A stretch of 64,000 nucleotides of DNA from Asaia platycodi JCM 25414 (GCF_000614545.1 NZ_BAKW01000001.1:1-64000); one strand, 5' to 3'. Positions 30,659 to 40,872 are shown, numbered from the stretch's first letter. Numbers and translations: made by a program. Notes: generated from the sequence alone by a model not told the origin.

Positions 30659-31563
30659 GCCGCCAATCTCCCCGCAAGAACGAGCAGGATTGCCGCCCCG
30701 CTCAGGACCAGAGCGAGGCGAGCCGCAGGCATAGGCCGGCAGGCGCGCCATCCTGCTGCCAGTGTCACCATCAGGGCCAGCTTGGCAGGCGCTGCGATAC
30801 ACCAGAGCACGATCAATGTGCCCAAAGGGCGTGTCCCCGCTGCAATGGAATCCGGCCATACCAGATCGGCAATCAGCAGATACCAGCAACAGGCAGAAAG
30901 ATCGTGGCTGTAGCGCAGCAGGGCGCGGTGGCGACCCTCAGCCGAGGCGATCAGTTCCTCATGCCAGCTATCGGACAGAAAGCGCCGGTTCAGCACCAGC
31001 AACAGGGCGGCTGCAATGAAAACCAGCCCGCCAATCAATGTCGGGGCCGGTTGCAGGAGCCGCTGTTGCAACAGGCCGACAAGCGTTCCGGCACCGGGAA
31101 GGCCAATGGTGATAAGTGTGCCTGTCAGGGCGAGTAGTGGCACCAGAAACAGCAAATCGCGCCCAAGCCTGCCCAGAGAAGCGCGCAGGCGCAGGGCGAT
31201 CAACCGGGTAGGCGGTTTTTGCAGGGCCTGTACCCAGGCGGGCATGCAGGAGAGGATCAATAGCACTCCGCAGGCGAGCGGCTCGGAGAGAAAACCGAAC
31301 AGCGATCGTGCATTGGCATAGGGAATGCCGGTCATGGCAAGAAAGACAGCGCACAGGCCAAGCCAGCACAGGGCAGGGACGGGGCGGCGCTGCGCCCAGC
31401 CACGGCGGATCTGGCTCCAGCGCCATCCGGGAGCGATGCCGCTGCACCCTGCGCCAAGACCCTGCAATCCCCGTTCGAGATCGGTCAGAAAAGGGGCGAT
31501 CACGGCGAGGCAGAGCATCTGGCCGAAGGTTACGGCCAGGGCAATGGCGAATAACCCGATCAT
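30655..31563 (-). CDS. HyfC-like (NuoH-type) membrane subunit
   Basis: Relative of the NuoH/HyfC subunit that forms the quinone-side membrane module. It begins MIGLFAIALAVTFGQMLCLA and has about eight hydrophobic helices in 302 residues. LTDLERGLQGLGAG is the counterpart of the basic/glutamine-rich RRLQxRxGP loop, and SWHEELIASAEGRHRALLRY matches the family's HExxxLEYSGRxLALL loop, including its glutamates. The frame is intact. Start 31563 overlaps the HyfB-like stop by ATGA; a longer in-frame extension to 31701 lies inside that gene and is not used. Confidence 0.78.
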   Translation of the reverse strand: MIGLFAIALAVTFGQMLCLAVIAPFLTDLERGLQGLGAGCSGIAPGWRWSQIRRGWAQRRPVPALCWLGLCAVFLAMTGIPYANARSLFGFLSEPLACGVLLILSCMPAWVQALQKPPTRLIALRLRASLGRLGRDLLFLVPLLALTGTLITIGLPGAGTLVGLLQQRLLQPAPTLIGGLVFIAAALLLVLNRRFLSDSWHEELIASAEGRHRALLRYSHDLSACCWYLLIADLVWPDSIAAGTRPLGTLIVLWCIAAPAKLALMVTLAAGWRACRPMPAARLALVLSGAAILLVLAGRLAA

Positions 31564-33008
31564 GCGGACCAGCCAAGCCAGACCAGAGCGGCGGCAAGCA
31601 GAAACAGCCAGAGAGACAATGTCTGGCGTGCCAAGGCAGAGCCAGCTCTGCGGGAGAGGGGTGTCCGGTTCCAGGAAGTCTCTGTCGTGAGATGATGCCA
31701 TCCGCCGCGCAGTGCATGCCAGCGTGCGCGCAGCAGGGCGAGAGTCCGCCTCGCCCCCCAGGGCAGGCGCAGCCTGAGTTCGGGCGATGGCCAGTTCGGC
31801 AAGGCGTTTGCCATCGACGGCAGATGGGTCATGACTGCGGGAATGATGAGCGCCGGGATCAGGAAAATCAGCGCCGGATACCAGAAGGCGCCATCCCCGC
31901 CTGCAACGGACCAGATCGGCCAGGTGCGCCAGATCTCCTGACCCGCCCCCGCCAGATCAAGCGCAGAAACATGCAGGAGACCAAGCAGCAGGCCCGGGCA
32001 TATCGACAGACAGAGGCCAAGGGTGAGCGCAGTCGCCAACCCGCGATGATGGAATGCGAAAGCCCCGGCCAGGGAACGCCAGGAGGCCAGCCAGCCTCGC
32101 ACCATCAGCACGCCGATCAGTAGGCTCAGCATCACGGCGCCCGCAGTCCAGGCGGGTGAAAGCCGCTGAGGCCGTTGACCACATGCAGTCCGAGCCAGAA
32201 AGGCAGGAACCCGGCCAGAGGCGGCAAAGGTGTCTGAAACAGAAAGGCCCTGCTGCCGAGCCCTTGCAGGGCCAGGGCAAGGATTGTCGCCTCACTGCCC
32301 GCCAGAGCCGTATCGGCCAGTCCGCCTTGCCTGGCGCAGAGGGTCAGCCCAAGCAACAGGAGCGGCCAGTAGTTCAGGGCCTTTTCGATGCGCAGGCAAA
32401 GACAGAGCGCCGCCCCCAGCAGAACGAGGCCGACCGGCCAGAAAGAGCCTTGCGCCTGCAGGAGTGATGGCACGAAAAGCGCATAGGCGAGGAGCGGCAT
32501 CTCCGCAAAGGCGGGCAGGGTTGCCAGACCTGCCGCAGGCGCGAGAAAGGAGAGCGCGGGGAAACCGGGCAGAATGGCGAGCGCGCACCCCGCTGGGGCG
32601 AGAAGACCCAGTCGCCAGGCTTGACGCGTTTGCCCGTCGCGGCTTGCCTTTGCGTGCTGGGCGGCCTCGGCCAGGCAGGGGAGAAAACAGAACAGGGCAA
32701 GCGCCGCGTCATGACAGAGAAGGCCAAGGCCGCCCAGTGCCTCACCTACCGGCCCCGGATGGCGACGAGGCGTGACGAGCGACAGGGTCCAGAGCACGAT
32801 CCAGCACGCGCTGAGCGGGTCAAGCACTATCGGACCAAGCCGGGATTCATGTGCCCCCAATGCACCCCAGCAGCCAGCGCGCCCTGAATTCCCAGCAAGG
32901 CCACGCGCAGCAAGGGCATGATCGGCCCGCAGCGCCAGGATGTCGCAAGGCGCAGCACGAGGCAGCTCAGCAGCAGGGCAAGGGGAAGAGCTGAAAACAG
33001 GGAGTCAT
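31560..33008 (-). CDS. HyfB-like (NuoL/antiporter-type) membrane subunit (several frameshifts)
   Basis: First gene of the cluster; a very hydrophobic protein related to hydrogenase-4 B / NuoL. It appears as separate frames that join cleanly: ATG at 33008 with one C missing from the following run (MTPLFSALPLALLLSC), a break near 32855 (GAHESRLGPIVLDPLSACW), and one near 32150 where HPxWTAGAVMLSLLIG restores a single chain. TPLPPLAGFLPFWLGL is the antiporter PPLxGFxxKW loop without its lysine. About 480 residues against some 670 in E. coli HyfB. I could not find the KSAQxPxHxWL motif of proton-pumping members. An ATG at 33016 is an alternative start. Confidence 0.62.
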
Positions 33009-33110
33009 CCTGACATGGCGTAAGCGGCTAAGGCTTTTTCCTTACCGCAGTTTCAGGCCCGGCCCAATTCCCCTTGCCGGGCTTTTGGGCCCGAATGAGT
33101 GCAGGAATCT

Positions 33111-33404
33111 TTATATTGTCGGTGACTGGCGATGGCGGTCCAGGTTTCCGGCGCGTTCAAGGGCCAGTTCGACCAGCTCGTTTTCGCTGTTACCCTGGGC
33201 TTGCGGGTCGTAGAAAACGAGTTCGAGTTCCGGCTCCATCTGGGTGCAGACCAGAAAACATCCGACAGCCTCGCTCAGATGAGCGGTGAAGCTTCTTATC
33301 TGGACGCTCGGAAGATGCGAGACCCAGATCTGGCGCTCCTGGGCGAAAGAGGTCAACAGATGCGGGTGATCGGCGAGATAGCGCTCGAACTCGGCACGGG
33401 TCAT
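33111..33404 (-). CDS. Conserved-looking small protein of unknown function
   Basis: A 97-residue soluble protein (MTRAEFERYLADHPHLLTSF). It has balanced charge, no signal peptide and no metal motif; residues VWVSHLP-like and SEAVGCFLVCTQMEPELELV suggest a mixed alpha/beta fold. The frame extends to 33464, but the ATG at 33404 fits a helix start and the extension runs into AT-rich, promoter-like DNA (a TATAAT on the minus strand near 33425-33430). It sits just upstream of the hydrogenase-like cluster on the same strand. No family recognised. Confidence 0.55.
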   Translation of the reverse strand: MTRAEFERYLADHPHLLTSFAQERQIWVSHLPSVQIRSFTAHLSEAVGCFLVCTQMEPELELVFYDPQAQGNSENELVELALERAGNLDRHRQSPTI

Positions 33405-33593
33405 GATAGATCCAGTTATCGGTAAAATTATAACTTGTATGACTGTTGATTTATATTGACACAAAAATGGTATTTCTTACCAATTCAACATTATTTTCTG
33501 GAAAGTTCTGTGGTTATTTCAGCGTGTAGGCTCCGCGTATAGGAGAGATGATACTAGGGGGCTGTGGCTGTTCCCCTCAATGCGCGCCAGTTC

Positions 33594-34437
33594 TCAAATC
33601 ATTTCGAGTGGGGTTTTGCGGTGTGGTGGTGCAAAACGCGCATCGAGACGCGCCTGATCTTCGTCACGCAGGACCAGATCGAGGGCGGCGATATTTTCGC
33701 ACATGTGAGCCCGGGAGCCAGCCTTGGGAATGGCGAGCAGGTTGGGCTGGCGAAGTGTCCAGGCAAGGGCGATCTGGCCGGGCTAGCGGGACCGCTGGAC
33801 GTTTCATGGTTTTTGGCGATATCGGCCAGAATATCGTCACCCAGCAGCGCGCCGCCCTGGCCAAGGGGTGAATAGGCAATGGAGACGATGCCTTCGGCTC
33901 TGTCATGCGCCAGCAGGTCGAATTCCACGCCGCGTGCTTCGAGATTGTACAGAATCTGATTAGCGGCACAGTCAGCGCCCAGTACGTCCAGTTCCTGCAT
34001 GTCTTCGGTATCGAAATTGGAAACACCCCAGCGACGGATCATACCCTGAGTTTGCAGATGGGTGAGCGCCTCGACCGTTTCCTCCAACGGAACGCCGCCG
34101 CGCCAGTGGAGCAAATAAAGATCGAGCCGATCCGTGCCGAGCCTGTCTAGAGAGGCTTCGCAACTGCGCAGGGTCTTTTCATAGCTGGCATTCGACGGGA
34201 GCACCTTGCTGATCAGGAAGACCTCGTCGCGTCGACCGCGTATAGCCTCACCGACGAGACGTTCGGAGCGACCGCTGCCGTACATTTCCGCCGTGTCGAT
34301 CACGCTGAGGCCGGCATCGAGTCCAGCCCGAAGACTGGCGATCTCCTCGCACGTGTCGCCGTTGAATCTCCGATATTCCAGCTTCCCATGCCCAATGCCG
34401 GAACGGACGTGCCGTCACGAAAACTGACCTTTTTCAT
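33594..34437 (-). CDS. Aldo/keto reductase (several frameshifts)
   Basis: NADPH-dependent (beta/alpha)8 barrel reductase of about 280 residues, of the prokaryotic AKR group close to 2,5-diketo-D-gluconate reductase-like enzymes. Start MKKVSFRDGTSVPALGMGSW has AAGGAAG upstream. The catalytic tetrad is visible: Asp and Tyr in VIDTAEMYGSG, Lys in FLISKV, His in YLLHWRGG. The cofactor segment near the C-terminus reads LLAIPKAGS. Frames break near 34370 and twice around 33795-33815; QIALAWTLRQPNL and ENIAALDLVLRDEDQ restore the family tail, ending at 33594. It faces the bicupin gene divergently. Confidence 0.88.
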
Positions 34438-34610
34438 GAAACTTCCTTTTCAATCTTCAGGCCGAAGCGTCAGATCTGGGTTTGCGTTCGATAAGGATGG
34501 CAAGTCGTTAATCACGAATACGTGAGAAGTGACTCCCTATGGACTGTGCGGCGTTAGGCTGGTCGCACGAGCTTTCGGGGCAGCTTCTGCTTTCAAAGAG
34601 GAGGCCGAAA

Positions 34611-35557
34611 ATGGTGTCTTTTGATCATCGCGTTTTCCAGCGCCTTTTCGGCGGAACGGGAACGTCCGGGTCTTCTATGAGGCGGCGCGAAGGGGCTTCC
34701 GGCTGGGCCTCAAGATTGCGGGCCCGACGGGCGCCCGGCGCGTACGAAGCCGATGACGCATGGCCGGCGCGGCGCGGGGCTCGGCATTGCAGAGAGGTGG
34801 AGGTCAGGCGCCATGATCTCGGCGAAGGGTCACGCGGCGGCGTTGTACGCTGCGATGCCACAGGCTGGGGCATGGTCGTTTCGGGGTGCGCCAGACTTGA
34901 AATGTGCTCTGAAACAGGCGCGACGCTCTATCATGATGTCCTGCGCGAAGGGGATGTGTGGAGTGTGCCTTCCTCCGCCTCAGCCTGGCTGCATTGCTGT
35001 GATAATGAGCGTGCCAGCGTCGTAATGTTTTTGGGTGGCAGAGAGAACGGATCTGGCGAGACGGGCGACGACTGGTGCTGGTCGATACGCAACCCGCGCA
35101 CGGCCCGTTTCACCACGCACTATTCGATCAGACCGCCGAGACGACGCAGTGGGGCAGTATACGCGTGCTCGAAGCCGACGCCTTTGGTGACCCCGAGGCG
35201 CTCTCTGCCGCACTCGTCGAGATCAGCCCCGGCTGCTGCACCGATCTTCACTGGCATCTCAATACTTCTGTCTGGCAGATATGCCTCGACGGTGCAGGCG
35301 CTGTCACCTGTGTTCCGGCGGGCGCAGCCCAGCAGGAGAAGAGGCTCTGCACCGGCATGATCGGCCATGTGCCTAGGGCAGAAGGCTATTTCATCCGCAA
35401 TGACGGCAATGCGCCGCTGAGGATGCTCGAGATCTTCAGGTCGGACCATTATCACGACCTATCCCTCTCTCAGTGGCTCGCCGCATCGTCTCCAGAGCTC
35501 ATTGCCGCTCATCTGTGTGTGGATGTGGCCATGATTTCGAGCCTCTCCCGCCTCTGA
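34611..35557 (+). CDS. Oxalate-decarboxylase-like bicupin with degenerate metal sites (frameshifts)
   Basis: Two cupin domains as in oxalate decarboxylase-type bicupins. The second is clear: LHWHLNTSVWQICLDGAG, GHVPRAEGYFIRNDG, LEIFRSDHYHDLSLSQWLAA, all matching the family outline. The ligands are not: of the HxHxxxxExxxxxxH set only the HWH histidines remain (Val for Glu, Tyr for the last His). The first domain (VVRCDATGWGMVVSGCARLE) lacks HxH altogether. The frame breaks near 35030-35060 and perhaps in the first 80 codons, where the true sequence cannot be resolved. Start 34611 has GAGGAGG upstream. Probably not an active oxalate decarboxylase. Confidence 0.68.
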
Positions 35558-35941
35558 AAACTGGTCATTCCTGAGGTTTGAGTCAGGTCGATGCGTCATT
35601 ATTCTGACCTTCCGGACAAGTAGGTGTCTGCTCTGATGCAGGGCTCCGGGCCTGGTATTTGATCGGGAAGCAGGAGCGCCCATCGAGGGGGGCTTTTTCC
35701 TCTCTGAATGAACCCGAAGAAGGTGCGATCAGGAACGAACCCGGCTTGTGAACCGCGATCGTCACGGATGGCCGCGTGCAGTTGGGCGTTCCCCTCGACG
35801 AGCGGGGGAAAAGACCGCCGTAGGAGTGCTGAAATTTTCCTCTACCCGCATTGAAAGACGCTCAACATCAAAAGGGCGCTCGATGGGTTATCTCCGTCAT
35901 ATTATTTTCAGTGACGGTATTGCGGCAGCAAAAGGTAACTC
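35558..35941. other. Intergenic region upstream of the PQQ dehydrogenase
   Basis: About 385 bases with no convincing gene. It holds an inverted repeat at 35894-35917 (arms CCGTCA and TGACGG, 12-base AT-rich spacer) some 25 bases before the dehydrogenase start, in a position for an operator. The rest has no feature I can name. Confidence 0.4.
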
Positions 35942-38334
35942 ATGGCTATCTCAAAGAGGATCATGCGCCGGAATGGCTGGCTCGCCTGTCTCTATGCCAC
36001 GTTGCTGGCACTTCTTGGCGCGACCCTGATAGCAGGGGGGGCGATCCTCATTCAGGCAGGCGGTTCGTATTACTACCTCATTGCCGGGGTGATGATGCTT
36101 TCAAGTGCGGCCATGATCTGGCGGGCAGATCGGCGTGGCGCGGGGGTATACGCTGCGATGCTCGCGCTCACGCTTGCCTGGTCGATCTGGGAGGTCGGCG
36201 GACATGTCTGGCAACTCGTCCCGCGTCTGGTGGCGCCATGCGTGCTTGGTCTGGGGCTGTTCCTGCCAGGCGTCATGCCTGGACCGGCACGACACTCTTT
36301 GTGGGGCCTGTCTCGTTTTGGCCTGGTTCTGGTGGCCTTCGCACTATTCGGGGTTTTGTTGCATGTAACAGGTTCGAGCGCTCCACCAGATCCTGCCTGG
36401 CAGACGGGCAGCCCCATCGAGGCTCCCGGTCGTCTGGCGCAAGTAAAGTCAGAGGCGACTGACCAATGGCCAGTCTATGGTAACGATCAGGGCGGTTCAC
36501 GCTTCAGTCCGCTCGATCAGATCAATACCGGCAATGTAGGCAAGCTCGAAAAAATCTGGGAAGCCGACACCGGCCCCAGGCCGGATAATGCCTATACGGC
36601 GGGACTTGAAGTAACGCCGATCATGATCGGTGATAGTCTTTATATCTGCAATAATTATGATGCGGTCGTCGCGTATGACGCCGAGACGGGCAAGCGACGC
36701 TGGACGTTTCAGATGAGCGATTCCCGCTCCGGCAAGCCCTGCCGGGGCGTTACCTATTATCGCGTTCCCGGTGCAACAGGGCCCTGCGCGGAGCGTCTCT
36801 ATGCAGTCAGCCAGCTTCCCGATCTCGTGGCACTGGATGCGCATACGGGGCAGCTCTGTCACGATTTTGCGGTTGCGGGTCGCTATGATCTCAGACGGGG
36901 CATGAGTGCTGCGCCTTTTGGCATCTATTACGTCAGTTCTGCGCCCCAGCTCATACGTGGAAAGCTCGTCGTGGGGGGCAGCATTCTGGACAACCAGTTC
37001 TGGGGGGCACCGTCGGGCGTCGTGCGCGCCTTCGATGCCATTTCGGGCAAGCTTTCCTGGGCGTTCGATGTGGGTCATCCCGACCGCAAGGGGGAGCCGC
37101 CTCCGGGCCAGAGCTATACACGCTCGACGCCCAATAGCTGGGCGCCTCTCAGTGCCGATGAGAAGCTCGGTCTCGTCTATCTGCCTATGGGCAATTCGAC
37201 GCCCGATCTTTATGGCGCGCAGCGTCGCTCCTTCGACGACGAGAATAGCAGCGCTGTGATCGCGATCGATGCTGAGACAGGCACCCCGCGCTGGAAATTT
37301 CAGACGACCCATCATGATTTGTGGGATTACGATATTCCTTCGCAGCCGAGCCTTGCCAATATACCTACCGCGAAAGGGCTGAGGGCCGGGCTGATCATGC
37401 CGACCAAACGCGGTGAGATCTTCGTGCTCGACCGCGCCACGGGCGAGCCGATCAGGGAGGTACGCGAGTTGGCTGTGCCTCAGGGTGGCGGCGGCCCCGG
37501 TGACCGGCTGTCGGCGACCCAGCCGTTTTCGGTCGCGATGCCATCGTTTCGTGGCGCCACGCTGCGAGAGCGCGACATGTGGGGGCTGACGCCTATCGAC
37601 CAGATGTTCTGTCGCATCAGGTTCAGACAGGCGCGCTATGAAGGCCCCCTGACACCTATCGGTCTCGATCGACCGACCATCGTGCATCCGGGTTATGGCG
37701 GCGGGGTCAATTGGGGGAGCGTTTCTCTCGATCCCGAGCGCGGCATCATGGTTGTGCCATGGATGAACCTGCCGACACGGTCGCAGCTCATTCCGCGCGA
37801 GCAGGCCAATCGGATTGGCAATGTGCTCGGGCCGACACATGGTCCGGTCAACACCCAAAATCCCATGGCAAACACGCCCTATGGTGCGATCAACGGGCCT
37901 TTTCAGTCTTTTCTCGGCGTGCCCTGCACATCGCCGCCTTACGGCTCTCTGGCTGCCGTCGATCTTCACACTGGGCGGCTGATCTGGACAAAGCCGTTCG
38001 GCACGAGCGCCGATACGGGACCACTTGGGTTTCACACGCATGTTCCTCTACCATGGGTGTGCCTTTTTCAGGCGGGGGCATCACGACGCGCGGCGGTCTG
38101 ATTTTCATCGCGGCGTCGATGGAGCAGGCTATCCGTGCCTATGACCTGTTCAATGGCAAGGAGTTGTGGAAAGTCCGCCTCCCTGCCGGAGGGCAGGCGA
38201 CGCCCATGACCTATCGGGCGCCGCATAGCGGTCGACAGATCGTGGTCATTGCCACAGGGGGCAAGCCAACGCTCAAGACAACACAAGGTGCGCGGCTCGT
38301 TGCCTATGCGTTGCCGAAAGAATTCTCCCGCTAA
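35942..38334 (+). CDS. Membrane-bound PQQ-dependent dehydrogenase, glucose/quinate/shikimate family (frameshift)
   Basis: Periplasm-facing quinoprotein that oxidises a sugar, polyol or cyclitol and passes electrons to ubiquinone. Five N-terminal membrane helices (residues about 12-135) precede the eight-bladed propeller, which begins WPVYGNDQGGSRFSPLDQI. The catalytic-site region reads HHDLWDYDIPSQPSL, and PTKRGEIFVLDRATGEPI and GDRLSATQPFS follow. One base is missing near 38052; TMGVPFSGGGITTRGGLIFI continues the last blades to GQATPMTYRAPHS and LVAYALP. About 797 residues. It differs from E. coli-type Gcd around GYGGGVNWGS, where that enzyme has GMFEWGG, so it is likely a paralogue with another substrate. 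Followed 15 bases on by an exported cupin. Confidence 0.9.
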
Positions 38335-38349
38335 CGAAAGAAAACGACG

Positions 38350-38856
38350 ATGCTCTTTTCCAGATATGCCGGTGTCATTATGCTTCTGTGGTGCGGGACC
38401 GGCCTCGCTTTTGCGCAGACAGCGCTCGTTCATCAGCTGCCCAATCAGCAATCGGACGTCATCAAACCGGGAGCGATTGCCGCCAAACCCGGCCCAGCGA
38501 CATTCTTCACCGGCAAGGTGACGGTTTTGGAGCTTGTCAGACCGGTATCATCGGGGCGTGCCGGCGTGGGGCTGGTAACCTTTCAGGCCGGGGCACGCAG
38601 CCACTGGCATACGCATCCTGCCGGACAGACTTTGTATGTGACGCAAGGATGTGGCTGGACGCAGCGCGAAGGCGGCCCCGTGCAGCGTATCTGCAAAGGC
38701 GACACAGTCTATGTGCCGCCCGGCATTCGTCACTGGCACGGCGCAACGGATACGACATCAATGACCCATCTGTCGGTCACCGAAACGCTCGGCGGCCATG
38801 CTGTCGACTGGGCGGAAAAAGTCTCTGATGTCCAGTTCAAGGGGCCTTCCGAATAA
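38350..38856 (+). CDS. Exported cupin-domain protein
   Basis: 168 residues with a signal peptide (LFSRYAGVIMLLWCGTGLAF ending AQ), so periplasmic. The single cupin has the metal ligands SHWHTHPAGQ, then a second motif VPPGIRHWHGATD. This type is regularly found with carboxymuconolactone-decarboxylase-like proteins and SDRs, and here such genes follow at 40105 and 40880. It starts 15 bases after the PQQ dehydrogenase, so both are probably one transcript. The reaction is unknown. Confidence 0.88.
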   Translation: MLFSRYAGVIMLLWCGTGLAFAQTALVHQLPNQQSDVIKPGAIAAKPGPATFFTGKVTVLELVRPVSSGRAGVGLVTFQAGARSHWHTHPAGQTLYVTQGCGWTQREGGPVQRICKGDTVYVPPGIRHWHGATDTTSMTHLSVTETLGGHAVDWAEKVSDVQFKGPSE

Positions 38857-38900
38857 GAGCGGCCGATTGCCCTTCGAAAAAGAGTGAGTCATGCTCGGCC

Positions 38901-39810
38901 ATGCCCGTTAACCGGATCGATCTCGCCGATTACAGCTATTTTCTGGCTATCGCCCGCCACCGCAACTTCAGGCGCGCGGGTGTCGAGCTGGGCGTGAGCA
39001 CTTCTGCCCTGAGCCATTCGCTCAAGGGGCTGGAGACCCGTATTGGCATCAGGCTGATCAATCGTACCAACCGCAGTGTCACGCTCACCGCTGCCGGTGA
39101 GGAATTGCAGGCGGCGATCAGCGATCCGTTCGACCGTATCGAGCAGGCTGTCGACAGCCTCAACCGTTTCCGCGACGTGCCCAAAGGGCGTATCAGGCTG
39201 AACGTGCCCAGCGACGCCGCGAGTTTGCTGCTTGGTCCGGCACTTCCCCATTTCGTCGAACGCTACCCGGATATCGCACTCGATCTGGCGGTCAGTAATC
39301 AGCTCGTGGATGTGATCGATGGCGGGTTCGACGCTGGTATCCGTTATGGCGGCACTGTTCCCGAGGATATGATCGCCCAACGTCTGTCGGCCGATATACG
39401 CTGGGGTGGTCGTGGGGTCTGTCGCCTATCTCGAACGTCATGGTGTCCCACTGCACCCGCACGATCTCGCAGCGCATCGCTGCCTGCGCTTCCGCCTTGG
39501 CGACGACACGCTCTATCGCTGGGAGTTCGAACGCCAATCGGAGAACATGGCGGTTGCAGTGCCGGGATCGCTCACTTTCGATGACAGCCGGGCCATCCTC
39601 TCCGCTCTTCTGGGGGGCGCAGGCCTGATGTATGCGCCCGAACCTCTGGTCGCACCGCTGATTGCCGAAGGCAGGGTTCGCTCCGTCCTGGAAGACTGGG
39701 CGCCGATGGGAGACGGGTTTTACATCTATTACGCCAGTCGACGTCAGGTGCCGACAGGGCTGCGCCTTCTGATCGCGCTGCTGCGTGAACTTAAGCCGCT
39801 GGGACTCTGA
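38901..39810 (+). CDS. LysR-family transcriptional regulator (frameshift)
   Basis: DNA-binding regulator. The helix-turn-helix is in NFRRAGVELGVSTSALSHSL followed by KGLETRIGIRLI. The effector domain (GRIRLNVPSDAASLLLGPAL, DAGIRYGG) is interrupted near 39405, where a run of G appears to have one base too many; WVVVGSVAYLERHGVPLHPH restores it. The C-terminus (GFYIYYASRRQVPTGLRLLI) is the same subgroup as the LysR at 12918. Rejoined length about 303 residues. On the same strand between the cupin and SDR genes, so it may regulate this locus. Confidence 0.9.
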
Positions 39811-40104
39811 GTACAGTCAGCTCGATGTTGAGCGTCACTCAACAGGGTATCAACACGAAGCCGGATATTACGATCGCTCTGGCAGGCCTAAAGTAATTTT
39901 TGAAGGCGGCACGGGCCGTCGTGTAATCGAGGCAAATTTCTGGAAATCACAGGTCGTGAAAAAGCCTGCCATTTCATCTGGCCGGCACCATGACGCTGTG
40001 AGCGGCGCGCGGGGTCAATGAGACATTTCTGTCGGTAAATAATCCGCGCATTTCCTGCCTCATCAAACGCCATGCGCCTCGTGGCACGATCTGGAGAGAG
40101 GGAC

Positions 40105-40872
40105 ATGAACCCAAGCTATGATTTCGCAGACAAGGTCGCTGTCGTAACAGGTGCCAAGGGCGGCATGGGCTTCGCTACGGCAGAGGCCTTTGCCAGAAGC
40201 GGCGCAGCAATTGTTTTGGGCGATCTCGATGAAGTCGCGATTCAGGAAGCGGCAGCCCGGCTAAACGCGGCAGGATATCGGGCGGTGGGTATGGCGTGTG
40301 ACGTGTCGGACGAAGCACAGGCGGCAGGCCTTGTGGCGCTTGCCGTTTCACGCTTCGGTCGGCTCGATTTCGCCTATAACAACGCCGGTATCCAGGCCCC
40401 GCCTACAGATGCCGCCGATGAAACAGCTGAGGCCTTCGACAGGGTTCAGGCCGTTAATCTGCGGGGAATCTGGACCTGCATGAAGCATGAGCTCAGGCAG
40501 ATGCGACAGCAGGGTTTCGGCGCGATCGTCAATTGCTCTTCTTTGGGTGGACTAGTCGGCCTTCCCGAGCGTGCCGCGTATCACGCCTCGAAACATGGCG
40601 TTATCGGACTCACAAAAAGCGCCGCCCTCGACTACGCGCCGCGTGGTGTGCGTATCAATGCGATCTGCCCTGGCGTGATCGAGACGCCGATGGTGGCCGA
40701 TATGCTCAAGACGCAAAAACAGGCCATGGACGATTTCCTGAAGCAGCAGCCGATAGGCCGTCTTGGGACAGCAGAGGAAATTGCGCAATCTGTGCTGTGG
40801 CTATGCAGCCCCGGCGCCAGCTTCGTGACCGGCGTTGCCCTGCCGGTCGATGGGGGCTTTACGGCTCATTGA
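40105..40872 (+). CDS. SDR-family oxidoreductase
   Basis: Classical short-chain dehydrogenase of 255 residues. The cofactor motif is VVTGAKGGMGFATAEAFA with acidic residue in LGDLDE, suggesting NAD(H). NNAG is in YNNAGIQAP; the catalytic serine is in NCSSLGG and the YxxxK is YHASK. It ends VTGVALPVDGGFTAH. Start 40105 has GAGAGAGGGAC upstream. Seven bases separate it from the next gene, so the two are co-transcribed. Substrate unknown. Confidence 0.93.
   Translation: MNPSYDFADKVAVVTGAKGGMGFATAEAFARSGAAIVLGDLDEVAIQEAAARLNAAGYRAVGMACDVSDEAQAAGLVALAVSRFGRLDFAYNNAGIQAPPTDAADETAEAFDRVQAVNLRGIWTCMKHELRQMRQQGFGAIVNCSSLGGLVGLPERAAYHASKHGVIGLTKSAALDYAPRGVRINAICPGVIETPMVADMLKTQKQAMDDFLKQQPIGRLGTAEEIAQSVLWLCSPGASFVTGVALPVDGGFTAH

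Noticed and set aside
31560..32132. Separate 190-residue membrane protein gene between HyfB-like and HyfC-like genes
   Set aside because: The upstream frame joins it smoothly if one base is restored near 32150 (WTAGAVMLSLLIG), so it is the C-terminal part of the HyfB-like protein.
27611..33008. Functional hydrogenase-4 / formate hydrogenlyase
   Set aside because: Nickel-binding cysteines, small subunit, ferredoxin subunits, formate dehydrogenase and maturation genes are all missing.
34611..35557. Active oxalate decarboxylase
   Set aside because: Metal ligands are missing from both cupin domains as read.
36497..38041. 514-codon open frame on the minus strand inside the PQQ dehydrogenase
   Set aside because: It mirrors the codon bias of the real plus-strand gene, has no family features, and the plus-strand protein is unmistakable.
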